A DNA stretch of 64,000 nucleotides from Candidatus Hemicellulosilyticus sp. P3 (GCA_001543385.1 LPNH01000003.1:148731-212730); one strand, 5' to 3'. Positions 27,519-38,335 are shown, counted from the stretch's first letter. Made by a program: numbers and translations. The notes: generated by a model from the letters alone, not told the origin.

Positions 27519-30500
27519 TTATTCGTTGTCTATCTCGATGACGGGAGCTTCGTCTTCGGCGGGTGCGGCCGGAGTCTCGGCGGTGATGATGGCGTCGAGG
27601 CGCTGGCGTGCCTGCTCTTTCAAATCGTCGCCGTCGTAATTTTCAATGATGCTTTGCAAGGTCTGTTTAGCCTGCAGGTTGTTGCCGCGGGCGTAGTAAA
27701 TATCGGCCCATAGGATGAAGGCTTTGGCCAGATAGTAGTCGCTGGTGGGGCTTTCGACGAGGTTTTCGATTATCTGTTCAGACCGTTGAAGCGCTTTTTT
27801 GCGGGCGACAGCGTCGGATTGATGCATCGCCCGATCGTATTCGATGGCGGCACGGTGGTAGACGGCTTCGCCTTTGTATTCGCCGTTTGAGGTGTTGGCC
27901 GCGAGCTCCCTGAAATATAGGTCGGCAGAGTCTGTTTCACCAAAGGCGTAGCAGTCGCGGGCCAAGGCGGCCCGGGCTTCGTCGGCGAGGTCGGCGGGGA
28001 TTTTTTGCAACTGTAGTATGCTGTGGGCGGTGAGACGTAACGAGTCATGTTGTTCCTGTCGTATGTAGCAGCGCAGTTGTCCCTGCATGCCTTGGCGACG
28101 GGCGTCGTCGCTTTCGGCTGCAGTCGCCAGCATGCGGTAGAGGCCGCAGGCACGTCGGTAGTCACCTTGGTTGTAGGCGATGTTGGCACCGTTATATTGA
28201 GCGCTTTCGCTGTATTGGCTTTTGGGTGCGTAGGCGACAAATTCGAAATGAGGCAGGGCCTGTTCGTTGCGTCCGAGACGGAACAGGGCGTCGGCGGCAT
28301 AGTAGTGGGCTTGCAGAGAACTAAGGCCGTTGGGGAATCGGTTGAGGTAGTTCTCGAGCGAGGTGGCGGCAATTTCGTATTGGCCTTCCATATACCGGTC
28401 TTCAGCCGCACTGTAAGTAATGCTGTCCTCCTGGACGGTGGTGATGGTCATTTGGGTGGTGCGACGGACATAAGCAAAGTAGTCTTCGACACGGTTTTGC
28501 TTGATGTAGATGTCCTTGACGGTGGAGAGGGCGCTGCGGCTTTCGCGGGTGCCGCTGTAATGGGTGAGTAATCGGTCAAAAGTGGCAAGGGCTTCGTCGT
28601 AGCGCGATTCGTTGTAATAGATGATGCCCATATCGAGCAGTGCTTCTTTGATATAGGCGCTTTTCGGGTAGTCGGTGATAAAGTTTTTGTAGTAGAGCAG
28701 CGCCATGTCATTGTTGTCGCATGCAAGATAAGTTTTGGCTATCTCCAGCTGCGCTTTGGAGGAATAGGTGGAGCCGGTGTAGCGTTCGAATATGTAGTTC
28801 AGGTTGTTGAGTTTTTCACTGACGTTGCCGAGTGCTCCGTAGGAGAGTGCCTTTTGATAGGTGGCATAATCGGCGTCTTTGTCGTGATTGTTGATGACGC
28901 GGTTATAGTAGCCGATGGCTTCTTGATAACGGGCATGAATGAAGCTGCAGTCGCCGAGGCGGTTGTATGTATCCATACGCTGGTGAACTTCAGTGTTGGC
29001 GCTGGCTTTTAGGTACTGTTGGAAGTATTCGGCGGCATGGTCGTAGTGTTGTGCCTGCATGGCGAGATAGCCCTGGGTGTAGAGCCCCTGGGCATAATAG
29101 CTTGACTGTTTGGCATGGCTGCTGAGCAGGAATTTGTCCATCAGCCGGGCGGCTTTTTCATATTTTCCCTGGCGGTAGAGGGCTTCTGCCCATAAGTAAT
29201 TGGCGTCGGCGGTGACACGGGGGTCTACATTGAGTTGTGCGGCTTTTTTGAAATATTCGACCGCTTCGGTTTCGGCACCGGTATTGAAAATTTCTATGCC
29301 ACGGTTGAGTACAATGTGCTGGTAGGCGCGGTTGAGTGCGACACTGCGGTCATGGATGCCTTCGATGAGCGTGAGTGCGTCTTTGTAATTGCGAGTGGTT
29401 AGATAGAGCGAGGCAAGGATTTCCTGAATTTCCTCGCGATGCGACGTCCCGGGATATTGTGCAAGATAATCTTGAAATGACCGGATGGATTCGTTGTAAG
29501 GGTTTTTGTTTAATTCGCACGAAAGCTTGGCGTAGTTGAAGAGGGCGTCTTCTTTGACGGTGGCGTTGTAGTTCATGCGCGATGCTTGAAGGAATACACT
29601 GCGGGCGGCGTCTTTTTTGCCTTGCTTCAGGTAGATGTCGCCGAGAGTATAGAGGGCGTGCTGGGCGATGCTGTCGTCGCAGACGGTTTTTTTGAGCAGA
29701 TAGGCGGCGGCTGAGTCGTATAGGTGTGTCATGTAGTAGCAATAACCCATCTGATAGTTGTTGTCCTGGGGGGTGCAGACGTGGGATCCGGCAACAGGTT
29801 GCTGCGAGAGCTGTGTGGCGGTGCGGTAGTAGGGGAGCGCTTCACTGTAGCGTCCGCGGTTGTAGTGCACCTCGGCCACCATTTGGGCGATTTCGTCGCG
29901 ACGGTAGAGTTCGGGATCTTCCATCAGGGCGTCGACCATCTGGAGCAGTTCGTCGTAGCGGCCAAGATAAAAATAGAGCCGTGCTTCGTAGCTGGGAATC
30001 AGCCGGGCGAAGTTCCGATCCGCTTTGAGCGTCTGGAAGTTGTTCAGCGCCTGTTCGTATTCGCCGTCCATATATTGGATGTGGGCATAGTAATAACGGG
30101 ACGGGTTGCGGTATTTATTCTGTCCGGACAGCAACTGGGCGAAGACGGGTTTGGCTTTTTTATAATCGCCTTCTGTGAAGAGGCAGTATGCGTTTTTGAA
30201 TTCGTATTCGCTGCGGTAGCCGAATTCAACCTCATGTTTGTCCACCTGGCGATACCATGCCAGAGCTTCTTTGTATTTGCCATGGCGGTAATAGTGGTGG
30301 CCCAGTTGCAGTCGCGCCATGTTGGTGTGGATGCTTTGAGGGTGTTTTTTGAGGAATTGAAGCAGTCGGTGTTCTGCGTCGTCGTTGCCAAGTTTGTTTG
30401 CACAGACTGCGGCATAGTAAGCGGCGTCGTCCGCCGTTTGCGCCGTCACGCCTTGGCGCCGGGAGGCCAGCTCGTCGAAGAGCTGTTGCGCGACAGCATA

Positions 30501-30635
30501 TTTTTCTTTGATAAAGAGGTCTTGAGCCTGTCGGTAGCTGTTTTCACGCTGCTGCCAGCCGGTGTTTTTCTGCGCCAACGCGGCCGTGGAGAGCAACAAT
30601 AATGTAAGTAAAAGATTTATAGCCCTTTGGTTCAT
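27519..30635 (-). CDS. Large exported tetratricopeptide-repeat protein
   Basis: 1038 residues from ATG 30635; the open extension to 30713 precedes the signal peptide MNQRAINLLLTLLLLSTAALA and is not used. Almost the whole protein is TPR-type helix pairs: repeated A-x2-Y/F-x-G-x-Y-x2-A patterns such as YRHGKYKEALAWYRQV, YYNESRYDEALATF and YARGNNLQAKQTL. The acidic C-terminal tail (about the last 30 residues) is Ala/Glu-rich. TPR arrays of this size act as scaffolds; the barrel gene that follows suggests a periplasmic partner role. A weak promoter-like TATCTTTA lies upstream near 30666-30673. Confidence 0.85.
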   Translation of the reverse strand: MNQRAINLLLTLLLLSTAALAQKNTGWQQRENSYRQAQDLFIKEKYAVAQQLFDELASRRQGVTAQTADDAAYYAAVCANKLGNDDAEHRLLQFLKKHPQSIHTNMARLQLGHHYYRHGKYKEALAWYRQVDKHEVEFGYRSEYEFKNAYCLFTEGDYKKAKPVFAQLLSGQNKYRNPSRYYYAHIQYMDGEYEQALNNFQTLKADRNFARLIPSYEARLYFYLGRYDELLQMVDALMEDPELYRRDEIAQMVAEVHYNRGRYSEALPYYRTATQLSQQPVAGSHVCTPQDNNYQMGYCYYMTHLYDSAAAYLLKKTVCDDSIAQHALYTLGDIYLKQGKKDAARSVFLQASRMNYNATVKEDALFNYAKLSCELNKNPYNESIRSFQDYLAQYPGTSHREEIQEILASLYLTTRNYKDALTLIEGIHDRSVALNRAYQHIVLNRGIEIFNTGAETEAVEYFKKAAQLNVDPRVTADANYLWAEALYRQGKYEKAARLMDKFLLSSHAKQSSYYAQGLYTQGYLAMQAQHYDHAAEYFQQYLKASANTEVHQRMDTYNRLGDCSFIHARYQEAIGYYNRVINNHDKDADYATYQKALSYGALGNVSEKLNNLNYIFERYTGSTYSSKAQLEIAKTYLACDNNDMALLYYKNFITDYPKSAYIKEALLDMGIIYYNESRYDEALATFDRLLTHYSGTRESRSALSTVKDIYIKQNRVEDYFAYVRRTTQMTITTVQEDSITYSAAEDRYMEGQYEIAATSLENYLNRFPNGLSSLQAHYYAADALFRLGRNEQALPHFEFVAYAPKSQYSESAQYNGANIAYNQGDYRRACGLYRMLATAAESDDARRQGMQGQLRCYIRQEQHDSLRLTAHSILQLQKIPADLADEARAALARDCYAFGETDSADLYFRELAANTSNGEYKGEAVYHRAAIEYDRAMHQSDAVARKKALQRSEQIIENLVESPTSDYYLAKAFILWADIYYARGNNLQAKQTLQSIIENYDGDDLKEQARQRLDAIITAETPAAPAEDEAPVIEIDNE

Positions 30636-30781
30636 CTCTGATGGGTGTGTTATTTTTTGTAAAGATACAAGATTATAGCGGGGCTGAAAATGTATAGCAG
30701 GCTGTTTTTTCAACAGTCCGATGTTGGTTAGGTGCCTTTCCGTGTCATTCGGAAAGAGTCGGAATCTTTGGAGAAAGCCGT

Positions 30782-32101
30782 TTAGTCTGTGGCCAGTGCG
30801 TCAGCGACGAGGAATATGCTGCCGGTGACGAGTATAAGGTCGTCGGGGTCGGCTGCGGCTCGGGCGGCTTCAATGGCCTCATGCACATCGGTATGCAGGC
30901 TGCCGGGAAAACCTGCTGCGGCCGCGGCATGGGTGAGCTCTTCGACGGGAAGCCGGCGCGGAACGGAGGGTTGGGTGTAGTAGCGGATGGCATCGGTGGG
31001 GAGCAGCGAAAGGATGGAACGGAAGTCCTTGTCGCCGACACAGCCGTAGATGAGATGGAGCCGGCGGTAATGCATGGCGGATAACTGTTGCAGCATGGAT
31101 CGGATGCCGTCTGCGTTGTGGGCGGTTTCGAGAATGATGCGGGGATGATGCCCGATTGTCTCCCAGCGTCCATGGAGCCCGGTGTCGGAGACAACGCGCC
31201 GAATGCCGTCAAGGACATGTTGGCAGGTGACGGAATGATTGCCCAGTTGCGGGCGCAGCTGGTCTATGGCTGCTGCAAGTGTAAGCAGATTTTTGCGTTG
31301 ATAGGCTCCGGCAAGGGGGGATTGTATGCCGGTGTATCGCGGGCTGCCGTCGCAATAGATGTCGGCGGCGAGAAACGGTGCTCCGACATCTATTGACGGG
31401 TTGCCGCAGGTCTCTTTCAGAGAGTAGTGTTGGTCGGCGAATGTAATCGGAGCTTTGTGTGTGTCGGCGATATGGCGAAAAACGGGCTCCGTTTCCGGGT
31501 GGGTTTCGCCCACGACAACAGGAGTGCCGGGTTTGATGATGCCGGCTTTCTCCACGGCAATCTGTCCGAGGGTGTCCCCGAGAAATTGGGTGTGGTCAAA
31601 GCCGATGTTGGTGATGACACTGAGCAGGGGTAGGATGACATTGGTGCTGTCCAGCCTTCCTCCCATGCCCACTTCAACGACCGCTATGTCGACCTGCTGT
31701 TGTGCAAAGTGGTGAAAGGCGAGACCCACGGTCATTTCGAAGAAGGAGAGTTTGAGCCGATCGAGAGTGTCGCGGTGGGCTTCGACGAAACCGGTGACGA
31801 ATGACTGTTCAATCATTTCTCCGTTGATACGGATACGCTCGCGGAAGTCGACCAAATGGGGGGATGTGTAGAGACCCACCCTGAGTCCGCTTTGCATCAG
31901 GATAGAGGCGAGGAGATGGCTTACCGAGCCTTTCCCGTTGGTTCCGGTGATGTGTATGGAGCGAAACATCCGTTCAGGATGTCCCAGATGCTCCATGAGA
32001 TCCAGCGTGGGTTGGATGTCGGCTTTGTAGGCTGCCGCCCCCACGCGATGGTACATGGGCAGCGAGTTGTATAGGTAGTCAAGCGTCTCCTGGTATGTCA
32101 C
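30782..32101 (-). CDS. folC: Folylpolyglutamate/dihydrofolate synthase
   Basis: Adds glutamate to dihydropteroate and/or folates, needed for active folate cofactors. 439 residues, Mur-ligase fold. The ATP-binding motif GTNGKGS is at 53-59, preceded by the FolC-typical PMYHRVGAAAY. Further blocks are TSPHLVDFRERIRING and GFDHTQFLGDTLGQIAVEKAGIIK. It begins 17 bases past the valS stop and so is probably co-transcribed with it. The 146-base gap downstream, before the TPR gene, holds no gene. Confidence 0.95.
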   Translation of the reverse strand: MTYQETLDYLYNSLPMYHRVGAAAYKADIQPTLDLMEHLGHPERMFRSIHITGTNGKGSVSHLLASILMQSGLRVGLYTSPHLVDFRERIRINGEMIEQSFVTGFVEAHRDTLDRLKLSFFEMTVGLAFHHFAQQQVDIAVVEVGMGGRLDSTNVILPLLSVITNIGFDHTQFLGDTLGQIAVEKAGIIKPGTPVVVGETHPETEPVFRHIADTHKAPITFADQHYSLKETCGNPSIDVGAPFLAADIYCDGSPRYTGIQSPLAGAYQRKNLLTLAAAIDQLRPQLGNHSVTCQHVLDGIRRVVSDTGLHGRWETIGHHPRIILETAHNADGIRSMLQQLSAMHYRRLHLIYGCVGDKDFRSILSLLPTDAIRYYTQPSVPRRLPVEELTHAAAAAGFPGSLHTDVHEAIEAARAAADPDDLILVTGSIFLVADALATD

Positions 32102-32118
32102 GGCTTCGTGTCCGGTGT

Positions 32119-34806
32119 TTATTTACCGATGGCTTCAATCTGGTTTTTCAGCGCGGCGATTTTGCTTTCGGCGTCGGCCTGTTTCTTGCGTTCGTTGGCA
32201 ACGACTTGCGCCGGGGCTCCGTTGATGAACTTCTCGTTGGCCAGTTTTTTCATCACCGAGGCAAGAAAGCCTTCGGCATAGTGTAGTTCGTCGTGAAGTC
32301 TTTTCAACTCCGCTTCGGTGTCTACCTTGCTTGACAGAGGTATGTAGCATTCGATGGTGCCAACCATAAAGTTGACAGTTCCCTCCGGCTTGTCGGCGTT
32401 GCGTTTCAATGCCGACAGGTTGGCCAGTTTGCAGATGATGCCGTCGAAACGGCCTTCGGCCGCACAGCTTCCGTCGGTGGGATGCAGGGTCAGCTGCAGC
32501 GGCTCTTTGGGCGGGAGATTTTTGCTGTTGCGCAGGTTGCGTACCCCCGCGATGAGATCTTTTGCCGTGTCAAATTCGGACAAGGTCCGCGGGTCGAAGA
32601 ATACACTGTGAGGGTAATGCTGGAGCATAATGGTGGCACCGTCGCACCGTTCGCGCAGACTGTGCCACACCTCTTCGGTGACAAAGGGCATGAATGGGTG
32701 AAGTATGCACATAAGCCGTTCGAACACGGTCAGTGTGGCTATGTAGGTCTCCCGGTCGACAGGCGAACCGTAGGCGGGTTTGATCATCTCCAAATACCAT
32801 GAGCAGAAGTCGTCCCATATCAGTTTATAGGCCGCCATGAGGGCTTCGCTGAGCCGGTATTCGTCGAAATCGCGCTCGATGTCCGCCAGCACACAGGCGA
32901 TGCGTTGCTCTATCCATTCGACTGCGGTGGCATTGTCGGCGCTCTGCTTCATTTCGTCGCTGACCTGCCAGCCTTTGACCAGACGCAGGGCGTTCCAGAT
33001 TTTATTGGAGAAGTTGCGTCCCTGTTCGCAGATGGCTTCGTCGAAGGGCAGGTCGTTTCCGGCCGGGGCGGTGAGCAGCATGCCCATACGTACACCGTCG
33101 GCCCCGTAGCGGTCTATGAGTGCGATGGGGTCGGGGCTGTTCCCGAGGCTTTTGCTCATTTTGCACCCCAGTTTGTCGCGCACGATGCCGGTAAAATAGA
33201 CATTGTGAAAAGGAACCTGTCCGCGATACTCTTCACCGGCCATAATCATGCGTGCCACCCAAAAAAAGATGATGTCCGGGGCGGTGATGAGGTCGTCGGT
33301 GGGGTAATAATAGCGGATTTCCTCGTTGTCGGGGTGCCGGATGCCGTCGAAGAGACTGATGGGCCAGAGCCAGCTGCTGAACCAGGTGTCGAGCACGTCG
33401 TCATCTTGCTGCAATTTGTCGTCGGCAAGGTCGGGGCTGACGGCCCGGGCCTGTTTCAAGGCCTCTTCGCGAGTGACAGCCACAACAGTGCAGGTTTTTC
33501 CGTCATGTTCGAAATAGTAGGCAGGTATGCGTTGCCCCCACCATAGCTGCCGGCTGATGCACCAGTCCTTGATGTTTTCCAGCCAATGACGGTAGGTGTT
33601 TTTGAACTTGGCAGGGTGGAAACGTATGGTGTCATCTTCGACAACCTGCAGGGCCCTTCCGGCAATGTCGGTCATCTTCAAGAACCATTGGGTGCTGAGC
33701 TTGGGTTCGATGACAGCGTCGGTGCGCTCACTGTGCCCCACTTTGTTGGTGTAATCTTCTATCTTTTCTATCAATCCGGCCTCTTCGAGGTCTTTTACAA
33801 TCTGTTTACGACAGGCAAAGCGGTCCATGCCTGCATAGCTGCCGCCTTTTTCATTCAGTGTGCCGTTGTCGTTGAAGATATCGATAGTCTCCAGCTGATG
33901 TTTGAGCCCCAGGTTGTAGTCGTTGATGTCGTGGGCGGGGGTGATTTTCAGCGCCCCGGTGCCGAATTCGCGGTCCACATACTCGTCCATGATGACAGGG
34001 ACGCTGCGGCCGACAGCGGGAACTATGACACGGCACCCTTTCAACTGGCTGTAGCGCGGGTCGTCGGGGTGTACACACACGGCCGTGTCGCCAAGAATGG
34101 TTTCGGGGCGTGTTGTGGCGACAATGATATAAGACCCTTTTTCGTTTTCTTTGACGGCGTTTTGCTCCGAAGCCGCAATGGGTGTGCCATCAATGTAGTA
34201 GCGCAGGTAGAACAGCTTGCTGTGGCTCTCTTTGTAAATGACCTCCTCGTCGCTGACGGCTGTCAAAGCCTTGGGGTCCCAGTTCACCATGCGAGCGCCG
34301 CGGTAGATGAGCCCCTTGTTATAAAGGTCGACAAAGACCTGAATCACGCTTTCATAACGTATGGGATCCATGGTGAAGGCGGTGCGGTCCCAGTCGCAGG
34401 ATGCACCGAGCCGTCGCAGCTGCTTGAGGATGATGCCACCGTGCTCTTCCTTCCATTGCCAGGCATGTTCCATGAATTGCTCGCGGGTGAGCGTGCGTTT
34501 GTCAATACCCTGCTCTTTCAGCATGTTCACCACCTTGGCCTCGGTGGCGATTGATGCGTGGTCGGTGCCCGGTACCCAGCAGGCGTTGCGTCCCGACATG
34601 CGGGCACGTCGCACGAGCACATCCTGGATGGTGTTGTTGAGCATGTGCCCCATGTGGAGCACACCCGTGACATTGGGTGGCGGGATGACGACAGTATAAG
34701 CCTTGCGGTGGTCGGGTTCTGAGTGAAACAGTTTCTTCTCAAGCCAGAAACGATACCATTTTTCTTCAACAGCACGCGGGTCGTATTTGGGTGCGATGGT
34801 GGACAT
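32119..34806 (-). CDS. valS: Valyl-tRNA synthetase
   Basis: Charges tRNA-Val. 895 residues from the Met at 34806 ([18 protein letters not shown]); the frame extends to 34878, but a promoter element sits at 34851-34858, inside that extension. Class I marks are [14 protein letters not shown] (HIGH box) near residue 45 and [12 protein letters not shown] (KMSKS box). The anticodon-binding domain and a C-terminal coiled-coil arm rich in Ala, Glu and Lys (about the last 65 residues) follow, as expected for ValRS. Confidence 0.97.
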   Translation of the reverse strand: MSTIAPKYDPRAVEEKWYRFWLEKKLFHSEPDHRKAYTVVIPPPNVTGVLHMGHMLNNTIQDVLVRRARMSGRNACWVPGTDHASIATEAKVVNMLKEQGIDKRTLTREQFMEHAWQWKEEHGGIILKQLRRLGASCDWDRTAFTMDPIRYESVIQVFVDLYNKGLIYRGARMVNWDPKALTAVSDEEVIYKESHSKLFYLRYYIDGTPIAASEQNAVKENEKGSYIIVATTRPETILGDTAVCVHPDDPRYSQLKGCRVIVPAVGRSVPVIMDEYVDREFGTGALKITPAHDINDYNLGLKHQLETIDIFNDNGTLNEKGGSYAGMDRFACRKQIVKDLEEAGLIEKIEDYTNKVGHSERTDAVIEPKLSTQWFLKMTDIAGRALQVVEDDTIRFHPAKFKNTYRHWLENIKDWCISRQLWWGQRIPAYYFEHDGKTCTVVAVTREEALKQARAVSPDLADDKLQQDDDVLDTWFSSWLWPISLFDGIRHPDNEEIRYYYPTDDLITAPDIIFFWVARMIMAGEEYRGQVPFHNVYFTGIVRDKLGCKMSKSLGNSPDPIALIDRYGADGVRMGMLLTAPAGNDLPFDEAICEQGRNFSNKIWNALRLVKGWQVSDEMKQSADNATAVEWIEQRIACVLADIERDFDEYRLSEALMAAYKLIWDDFCSWYLEMIKPAYGSPVDRETYIATLTVFERLMCILHPFMPFVTEEVWHSLRERCDGATIMLQHYPHSVFFDPRTLSEFDTAKDLIAGVRNLRNSKNLPPKEPLQLTLHPTDGSCAAEGRFDGIICKLANLSALKRNADKPEGTVNFMVGTIECYIPLSSKVDTEAELKRLHDELHYAEGFLASVMKKLANEKFINGAPAQVVANERKKQADAESKIAALKNQIEAIGK

Positions 34807-34850
34807 GGGCGATGGATTGGTTATGTTTGTTACAAACGGATTAGAAACTG

Positions 34851-34858
34851 CAAAGATA
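34851..34858 (-). promoter_or_regulatory. Promoter -7 element for valS-folC
   Basis: TATCTTTG on the minus strand matches TAnnTTTG and lies 44 bases upstream of the chosen valS start. Confidence 0.6.
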
Positions 34859-34922
34859 CAAATTTTTGACTGTTGCATAATATTTTGTCAGACGAATCGT
34901 TGATAATAAACCCTGTGGATTT

Positions 34923-35804
34923 ATGATTAACCCTCCATTATCCGAATTAACCTATGAAATAGGCGGGATGCCTGTTGTGGTAGAGGGAGGCGTGTCAATG
35001 CCGTCGCTCGAGCGGATGGACTCGATGGCCCCCTTTCGTATTGAAGCGGAGGTACAGGACGTTCTGTTGCATTGGCAGCTGGACGCCGGCGTGTCTGCAC
35101 CGCTTGTTCCGGCATCGTTCGACATGCCTGTAGGAAACGGCCGCTGCCGTGTCTATGCCGAGACCGGCCGTGTGCTTTGCGAGCTATGTGCGGTGCGTGG
35201 CGGAACCGGACGCCCAACCTCCATGTGGGTGGAGTATAATTTGTCAACCGGACGTGCATGCTTGACGACGATGCCGTCCAGATGGCTGCATTTCGGCCTT
35301 TGGCTGGCTTATAATATGCAGGCGTCGGCCCGAGGCTGTTTTGCACTGCATGCTTCGGCTGTCGTTTGTGACGGCAGGGCAGTGCTCTTTTTGGGTGAAT
35401 CGGGTACAGGCAAGAGCACACATGCGCAGTTATGGTGCAAATCATTCAACGGATGCCGGTTGTTGAACGACGACAGTCCTGTGGTGGCTGCCGTGGACGG
35501 CGGGTTGCGGGTTTACGGGTCGCCCTGGAGCGGCAAGACCCCATGTTACCTTGCCGAAAGCTATCCGTTGCACGGCATCGCCCGGTTGCAACAGGCGTCA
35601 TGGAATCTTGCGCAGCGGTTGGGCTCGCTGGCGTCCATTGCCGCTCTCGTGCCCTCTTTCCCGCCGATGTTGGCGCATGTGCCCGTTTTCCGCGAGCGGA
35701 TGCTGCAACTTGTCGAGACCTGCGTGCTGCAGGTGCCGGTGCTGCGTCTGGACTGCCGTCCCGACACAGCGGCGGCCCGGTGTTGTCGGCAGGCGATGCA
35801 ATAG
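34923..35804 (+). CDS. HPr-kinase/PEPCK-like P-loop protein, solitary
   Basis: 293 residues. The second half looks like the C-terminal kinase domain of HPr kinase/phosphorylase: a Walker-A GESGTGKST at 158-166 preceded by CFALHASAVVCDGRAVLFL, an acidic LNDDSPVV at 181-188, and GSPWSGKT at 199-206. The first half (1-130) is beta-rich and not recognisable. Similar proteins appear in RiPP and PqqD-type clusters and as lone genes in Bacteroidota. No HPr, PqqD, nucleotidyltransferase or precursor peptide gene is adjacent. The substrate is unknown; it lies tail-to-tail with priA. Confidence 0.75.
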   Translation: MINPPLSELTYEIGGMPVVVEGGVSMPSLERMDSMAPFRIEAEVQDVLLHWQLDAGVSAPLVPASFDMPVGNGRCRVYAETGRVLCELCAVRGGTGRPTSMWVEYNLSTGRACLTTMPSRWLHFGLWLAYNMQASARGCFALHASAVVCDGRAVLFLGESGTGKSTHAQLWCKSFNGCRLLNDDSPVVAAVDGGLRVYGSPWSGKTPCYLAESYPLHGIARLQQASWNLAQRLGSLASIAALVPSFPPMLAHVPVFRERMLQLVETCVLQVPVLRLDCRPDTAAARCCRQAMQ

Positions 35805-35825
35805 TCAAGCAATGGCGGTCTGCCG

Positions 35826-38294
35826 CTATTGCGGGTCTACATCGTAGTGTATCATCACACTGGCGTAGCCTTTGTCCGCCCGCAGTTCCTCGCCGAGACG
35901 GAGTATGACACCCTTAGCTTGGGCGATGGGCTCGTTGCGGTCAAAGCGGAGCATAATCTTCTTCAGATAAAGGCTGCGTATTCGCGGCACATTGGGATAT
36001 TCCGGGCCGACAACCCGGCCGGCGAAATGTTGCCGCAAATGAGCCGCAAATGTGGCGGCGGCACCATTGAGCACCTCTGCGTCACGATGCCGGAGCGTGA
36101 TGTCTATAATGCGGCAGAACGGGGGATAGCGGAATACACGACGTTCATTGATCTGGCTGCTGTACATGGCGTCATAGTCGTTGTCTATAACGTTGCGGAT
36201 GGCTTGGTGCCAAGGGTTGTAAGCCTGTATTATCACCTTGCCCCGATCTTCGCGGCGACCAGCCCGTCCGCTAACCTGCATCATCTGCTGGAACGCACGT
36301 TCAAAAGCGCGGAAGTCGGGATAACTGACCAGGCTGTCGGCGCTAAGGATGCCGACGATGCTTACATGGCTGAAGTCCAATCCCTTGGTGACCATCTGTG
36401 TCCCGACAAGGATATCGATGCGTCGTTCCTCAAAATCCGACAGCAACTGTGCGTGACGGTTTTTCTGTATAGTGCTGTCGAGATCCATGCGTGCCACCCG
36501 TGCATCAGGGAAAAGTATGGCCAAATCTTCCTCTACCCGCTCGGTGCCGAACCCTTTCATGGTGAGGTGTGTCGAGTGGCATGCCGGACATTCCGCCGGT
36601 ATGGGTATGCTGTAACCGCAGTAATGGCAACGCAGTGAGTTTGTGGCCTTGTGGTAGACCAGTGACACGTCGCAGTTGCGACATTGGGGGATGTGATGGC
36701 AGTCGTCGCATTCCAGCCGTGGGGAAAACCCTCTTCGGTTCTGAAACAGGATGGCCTGATGGCCGTCGGCCAACGCCTCGGTGATGTGGTCTACGAGGAC
36801 TTGTGAAAAGTGTCCGTGAAGTTCTTTTTTCCGTGACGCCTCGCGCATGTCGACGCAAAGCACCTCGGGCATCGGCCCGCCACCATAGCGATGTTTCATC
36901 GTGACATAGCCGTACTTTCCGTTGCGGGCGTTAAAGCTGCTTTCAATGGAGGGAGTGGCGGATCCGAGCACAGTGCGGGCATTGTGGAGCCGTGCCAGAT
37001 AGATGGCTGCGTCACGGCCGTGGTAACGTGGTGCAGGGTCGAACTGTTTGAATGAACTGTCGTGTTCCTCGTCGACAATGACAAGATCCAGATCTCGGAA
37101 AGGGAGAAATATGGCGCTTCTGGCACCGATAAGCACATTGTAGCGATTGTCGGCGTCGGCGGCAGTGCGGCTCCATACCTCGGCCCGTTGGCTTATGCTG
37201 AAACGGGAGTGATAGACTCCGACACGGTCGCCAAAGTAGCGACGTAGCCGATTGATAAGTTGTGTGGTGAGTGCAATCTCGGGCAGCAGGAACAATGCCT
37301 GTCGACCGGCGGCTAAGGTGTCGGCGATGAGCCGGATATAGACCTCTGTTTTGCCGCTGGAGGTCACTCCGTGCAACAGTGTCACCGCAGACGCCCCGGA
37401 ACAGCGGCAGTAGTCATAGGCGGCTTGCTGTTCGTCATTCAGCTCGATACCGTCGACAGATTTCTGCAAGGAATCCCCGGGTTCTTCCAGGCGGCTCTCC
37501 ACACGCTCCTCCAATATGAAAACACCGCGTTTGAGCAAAGTGTTCAACGACGAGGGCGATGACTCCGTCTGCAGCAGGTCGCGCTTCCGCACCGCCTGCT
37601 GTCCAAAATGACTCATCTGCATATAACGCAGCATAAGTGCCAGTTGCTTGTGAGAACGACTGTCTTTTTCCAGCTGGTCGAAGAGTTGTTTGCATTGTTG
37701 TTCGTCACGGTATCTTTCGTCCAGCACAATCCAGGAAACGGTGCGGGGTGCGACACGTTCGTGCAACTCTTCGTGGAGCACGACGATGCCGCGTTCGACC
37801 ATGCCGCTGACAATCGGCATCACTTTGGCAAAGCCCAAAGCTTTTGCGATATCGTCGGGAGTCATGACCGGATGTTCCGCCAGCAACTGCACGACAGCTT
37901 GTTCGTGTGCCGACAGTTCGTCCAGCGCACCGCTGAAGTCGGGGTGGATGGTGAGGATCGTTTCACTGGCCAGACGGAAAGCTGCAGGCAGCGCCACAGC
38001 CATAACGTCTCCGATGTGACACATATAATACTCAGCCAACCATTCCCAGAAGCGCAGTTGACGTTCGTCGACAAGAGGGGTCTGGTCCAAAATCCCCAAA
38101 ATATACTTCACACTATGGTCTGGCACTTCTTCGTGAATACGCCGCACGATGGCCGAGTATATTTTTTTGCTGCCGAACTGCACCACCACACGTGCGCCCA
38201 CATACAGCCGCCCGTTATACTCCTGCGGCACCCGATAGGTGTAAGTCCCGGGCAGCGGCAGCGGGAGGATGACATCGGCAAAATAAGTGTTCAT
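35826..38294 (-). CDS. priA: Primosomal helicase PriA
   Basis: 3'-5' DNA helicase that restarts collapsed replication forks by loading the replicative helicase. 822 residues: an N-terminal DNA-binding domain (about 1-200), then the helicase core with GVTSSGKTEVY (Walker A) and DEEHDSSFKQ (motif II). Zinc-binding Cys pairs follow between the two lobes (CDDC, CRNC, CHYC, CPAC), then motif GTQMVTKGLDF and QVSGRAGR. It is divergently transcribed from the glycosyltransferase at 38402. Confidence 0.96.
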   Translation of the reverse strand: MNTYFADVILPLPLPGTYTYRVPQEYNGRLYVGARVVVQFGSKKIYSAIVRRIHEEVPDHSVKYILGILDQTPLVDERQLRFWEWLAEYYMCHIGDVMAVALPAAFRLASETILTIHPDFSGALDELSAHEQAVVQLLAEHPVMTPDDIAKALGFAKVMPIVSGMVERGIVVLHEELHERVAPRTVSWIVLDERYRDEQQCKQLFDQLEKDSRSHKQLALMLRYMQMSHFGQQAVRKRDLLQTESSPSSLNTLLKRGVFILEERVESRLEEPGDSLQKSVDGIELNDEQQAAYDYCRCSGASAVTLLHGVTSSGKTEVYIRLIADTLAAGRQALFLLPEIALTTQLINRLRRYFGDRVGVYHSRFSISQRAEVWSRTAADADNRYNVLIGARSAIFLPFRDLDLVIVDEEHDSSFKQFDPAPRYHGRDAAIYLARLHNARTVLGSATPSIESSFNARNGKYGYVTMKHRYGGGPMPEVLCVDMREASRKKELHGHFSQVLVDHITEALADGHQAILFQNRRGFSPRLECDDCHHIPQCRNCDVSLVYHKATNSLRCHYCGYSIPIPAECPACHSTHLTMKGFGTERVEEDLAILFPDARVARMDLDSTIQKNRHAQLLSDFEERRIDILVGTQMVTKGLDFSHVSIVGILSADSLVSYPDFRAFERAFQQMMQVSGRAGRREDRGKVIIQAYNPWHQAIRNVIDNDYDAMYSSQINERRVFRYPPFCRIIDITLRHRDAEVLNGAAATFAAHLRQHFAGRVVGPEYPNVPRIRSLYLKKIMLRFDRNEPIAQAKGVILRLGEELRADKGYASVMIHYDVDPQ

Positions 38295-38335
38295 GTGTAG
38301 AAAGGCGTAACCGTCGTGGTGCTATAAATGCTTTG

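Noticed and set aside
29724..30602. 292-codon plus-strand frame inside the TPR gene
   Set aside because: The minus strand encodes clear TPR repeats and a signal peptide here.
33586..34554. 322-codon plus-strand frame inside valS
   Set aside because: Antisense to valS, which has its HIGH and KMSKS motifs in the other strand.
34923..35804. RiPP or lasso-peptide cluster around the HPr-kinase-like gene
   Set aside because: No precursor peptide, PqqD-like, B1/B2 protease or cyclase gene lies next to it; the neighbours are valS and priA.
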